Source: an uncultured Gemella sp. (GTDB lineage Bacteria > Bacillota > Bacilli > Staphylococcales > Gemellaceae). From it: a DNA stretch of 8,188 nt. The notes under the pieces are model-generated. The model was not told the DNA's origin and ran no database searches. It saw only the letters and a program-made list of their open reading frames with translations. This document shows, one piece after another, positions 6,940 through 8,188 of the stretch. Position numbers and translations under genes: made by a program. The stretch lies in assembly GCA_927911695.1 (NCBI GenBank), contig CAKMQO010000107.1, forward strand, positions 1-8,188, given 5' to 3'. Position 1 is the stretch's first letter; each line of letters opens with the position of its first letter.

Positions 6940-7431
6940 ATGGCTAAGAAAAAAGAATTAAAAACAAACGCTATGCGATTTTTAGATGAAAATGGTGTAG
7001 AATATAATCATTTTGAATTTGATGCAGAAAGTGATGCTGCGAAGACTGGTGTAGGAGTAGCTGACATTATCGGACGCGATCATAATCAAGTATTTAAAAC
7101 AATTATGACTACAGATGGCAAAGGTAACTACGTTGTTGGAGTACTTATGAGTGAAGACAGTATAAACTTTAAGAAACTTGCCAAGGCAGCAGGAGTGAAA
7201 AGTTTATCAATGTTACCACTTAAAGACCTGACAAAAATTACAGGATATGTAAAAGGTGGATGTTCACCATTTGCAATGAAAAAATTATTCCCTACTTTTG
7301 TAGATGAGAAATGTCGCGAAGTAGAAACGATTATTATCTCTGCAGGTAAAGTAGGTCACCAAGTAGAAGTAAAACCAGAAGTTTTAGAGCAACTTATCGG
7401 TGCTCAAGTAGTAGACTTCAAAGCTGAATAA
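6940..7431 (+). CDS. ybaK: YbaK/EbsC-family protein, likely Cys-tRNA(Pro) deacylase
   Basis: This 163-residue cytosolic protein matches the YbaK branch of the prolyl-tRNA editing domain family. Known members hydrolyse Cys-tRNA(Pro), which prolyl-tRNA synthetase makes by mistake, and so keep cysteine out of proline codons. The signatures are the conserved lysine in QVFKTI (Lys53), the loop GYVKGGCSPFAMKK (102-115) and SAGKVGHQVEV (134-144); the length is normal for the family. ATG 6940 is supported by GAGGAG at 6929-6934. The gene has its own promoter and terminator and is therefore independent of the transporter. The family also includes related trans-editing proteins for other tRNAs, but the GGCSP-type loop and lysine favour YbaK. 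Nothing appears truncated. Confidence 0.92.
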   Translation: MAKKKELKTNAMRFLDENGVEYNHFEFDAESDAAKTGVGVADIIGRDHNQVFKTIMTTDGKGNYVVGVLMSEDSINFKKLAKAAGVKSLSMLPLKDLTKITGYVKGGCSPFAMKKLFPTFVDEKCREVETIIISAGKVGHQVEVKPEVLEQLIGAQVVDFKAE

Positions 7432-7440
7432 TATAAGAAG

Positions 7441-7506
7441 AATGACTTTAGATAATGATGTGCTTTCCTGAAATTTAGGGCAGATTTATATTTAAAGTCA
7501 TTTTTT
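7441..7506 (+). terminator. Intrinsic terminator after the YbaK-family gene
   Basis: AATGACTTTAGATA at 7441-7454 pairs with 7489-7502 over 14 positions (one G-U), and six T follow at 7501-7506. The interior contains a second small dyad, CCTGAAATTTAGG at 7467-7479, so the structure may be a tall two-part hairpin. It starts 9 bases after the stop codon at 7431. Confidence 0.85.
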
Positions 7507-7529
7507 ATAAAAAATCATTATGAAAAGGG

Positions 7530-7557
7530 TTGCATCGTTTTAAAAAAGGAGTATAAT
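7530..7557 (+). promoter_or_regulatory. Sigma-A-type promoter for the small exported protein gene
   Basis: A perfect -10 box TATAAT at 7552-7557 is preceded by TTGCAT at 7530-7535 (only the TTG core matches) with a 16-base spacer. It lies just after the preceding terminator and about 35 bases before the start at 7593, a typical arrangement for a single-gene unit. Confidence 0.7.
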
Positions 7558-7592
7558 AGTAGTAAAATAAGTAGTTGGGGAGGTGCATACTT

Positions 7593-7964
7593 ATGAAAAG
7601 AAATATTAAAATAGGAGCAATGAGTTTATTATTAGTACTTCTTCCAGGAAGCCTAGGAGTTGGTACAGTCTATTCTTCGTCAGGTGGAAATACTAATGTG
7701 AATGAAGAAAATACAACATATCAAAAAAATAATGCAGTTGAAGTAGATAAAAGTACAATTGTGAATAATTCTGAAAATACTGAAGAGAAGATTTCTAAAA
7801 GTATTCCTTATGACTATCCTGTAGGTTCAGCATATCCAACAAGTGTAAATTATAGTCAATTTTATGATGGGCGTGGTTGGGCTTCAGGTACATTATACTT
7901 CAGTGATATTTATCCAATAGGGAATGGTAAAGTACGTGTTTGGTATCATGGAGAACTAAATTAA
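7593..7964 (+). CDS. Small secreted protein of unknown function with an aromatic-rich C-terminal domain
   Basis: I do not recognise this 123-residue protein. ATG 7593 is chosen because the strong ribosome binding site GGGGAGGTG (7577-7585) stands 7 bases before it and the protein then begins with a classical signal peptide: MKRNIK, then a hydrophobic core at about residues 7-27. A possible signal peptidase I cut lies near VYS-SS at about residue 28. There is no lipobox cysteine; the protein has no cysteine at all. Residues 29-70 form a hydrophilic linker rich in Asn, Thr, Ser, Glu and Lys. Residues 71-123 hold 12 aromatic residues in 53 (for example YDYP, NYSQFYDGRGWASGTLYF and VRVWYHGELN) and look like a small beta-rich domain. 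It is a complete single-gene unit with its own promoter and terminator. A role at the cell surface, or as a secreted peptide, is inference only. Confidence 0.75.
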   Translation: MKRNIKIGAMSLLLVLLPGSLGVGTVYSSSGGNTNVNEENTTYQKNNAVEVDKSTIVNNSENTEEKISKSIPYDYPVGSAYPTSVNYSQFYDGRGWASGTLYFSDIYPIGNGKVRVWYHGELN

Positions 7965-7986
7965 ATATAATAAACTCATTTTATAG

Positions 7987-8027
7987 AGATGTCTTAGAGT
8001 GCTTAAATGCTCTAAGGCGTCTTTTTT
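7987..8027 (+). terminator. Intrinsic terminator after the small exported protein gene
   Basis: AGATGTCTTAGAG at 7987-7999 pairs with CTCTAAGGCGTCT at 8010-8022 over 13 positions (two G-U pairs) around a 10-base loop, followed by a run of six T ending at 8027. It lies 22 bases after the stop codon at 7964. Confidence 0.9.
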
Positions 8028-8039
8028 ATCAACTCCTTA

Positions 8040-8089
8040 AATATTTAGAAATAATTATTGAAAAAAGACAATAATTCTCCCTAAATATT
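8040..8089. other. Large two-part inverted repeat of unknown role
   Basis: AATATTTAG at 8040-8048 pairs perfectly with 8081-8089, and inside it AATTATTG at 8053-8060 pairs perfectly with 8069-8076. A symmetric 4-by-4 internal loop and an 8-base A-rich apical loop complete it, giving 17 pairs in 50 bases. No T-run follows on either strand, so it is not a standard terminator. It may be an operator region or leader structure for a gene beyond the window. The rest of 8028-8188 holds no gene. Confidence 0.4.
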
Positions 8090-8090
8090 G

Positions 8091-8106
8091 CTGAAAACGC
8101 ATAAAG
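8091..8106. promoter_or_regulatory. Weak cre-like site
   Basis: CTGAAAACGCATAAAG fits 13 of 16 positions of the CcpA cre consensus WTGAAARCGYTTWNNW (mismatches at the first base, position 11 and the last). Alone it would be marginal; the better site 78 bases downstream makes it worth recording. Confidence 0.3.
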
Positions 8107-8168
8107 TAACAATATTTCCGTTAATTGAAAATGTATTGTAACATAATTGAAATAGTTTAGATATTCTA

Positions 8169-8184
8169 ATGAAAACGTTGTTTT
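8169..8184. promoter_or_regulatory. Candidate CcpA cre site (catabolite control)
   Basis: ATGAAAACGTTGTTTT matches 15 of 16 positions of the cre consensus WTGAAARCGYTTWNNW; only position 12 (G for T) departs. The centre is nearly palindromic (AAAAC, GTT, GTTTT). It lies downstream of the last terminator in the window, so it probably controls a gene starting beyond base 8188, which would then be expected to respond to carbon supply. Confidence 0.6.
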
Positions 8185-8188
8185 GATA

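Noticed and set aside
7575..7592. Upstream TTG start adding six residues to the small exported protein
   Set aside because: That start would lie within its own ribosome binding site, whereas ATG 7593 has GGGGAGGTG at ideal distance and begins a classical signal peptide.
1..8188. CRISPR array, tRNA or rRNA gene, insertion sequence or prophage
   Set aside because: I saw no regularly spaced repeats, cloverleaf or rRNA sequence, transposase, integrase or terminal repeats.

Overview
The window looks like chromosomal DNA from a low-GC Bacillota of the class Bacilli. It is strongly AT-rich, codons end mostly in A or T, ribosome binding sites are strong (AAGGAGG type), terminators are intrinsic hairpins with U-tracts, and the last bases carry a good CcpA-type cre site. 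Gemella is my best guess at genus, with Streptococcus, Staphylococcus and related genera as alternatives. That guess rests on general impression, not on a search. All recognisable genes lie on the plus strand.

Layout. (1) 13-1176: a stand-alone cobalamin-independent methionine synthase-like methyltransferase (MetE C-terminal domain only, YxjG/YxjH type). (2) 1177-1496: a non-coding stretch of 320 bases with a candidate promoter and two possible RNA hairpins, ending in the ribosome binding site of the next gene. (3) 1497-6793: a five-gene oligopeptide/dipeptide-type ABC importer in the order binding lipoprotein, permease, permease, ATPase, ATPase (oppA-B-C-D-F type). An intrinsic terminator/attenuator and a 12-bp perfect inverted repeat separate the binding protein from the permease and ATPase genes. 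The unit ends in a strong terminator. (4) 6872-7506: a single-gene unit encoding a YbaK/EbsC-family Cys-tRNA(Pro) deacylase, with its own promoter and terminator. (5) 7530-8027: a single-gene unit encoding a small exported protein of unknown function, again with its own promoter and terminator. (6) 8028-8188: non-coding, with a large hairpin and two cre-like sites, probably the upstream control region of a gene beyond the window.

The transporter is an otherwise complete system: a lipid-anchored binding protein delivers substrate to two inner-membrane permeases driven by two ATPases. It is broken in two places. Both the binding-protein gene and the first permease gene lack one base, each in a short homopolymer, and in both cases well-conserved coding sequence continues in the next frame to a natural stop. 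Either the transporter was recently inactivated or the assembly has indel errors. The first permease also lacks the usual glycine of its ATPase-coupling (EAA) loop.

I did not find a convincing new biological system. The points most worth following up are the paired frameshifts, the structured intergenic regions around the binding-protein gene, and the unrecognised secreted protein.
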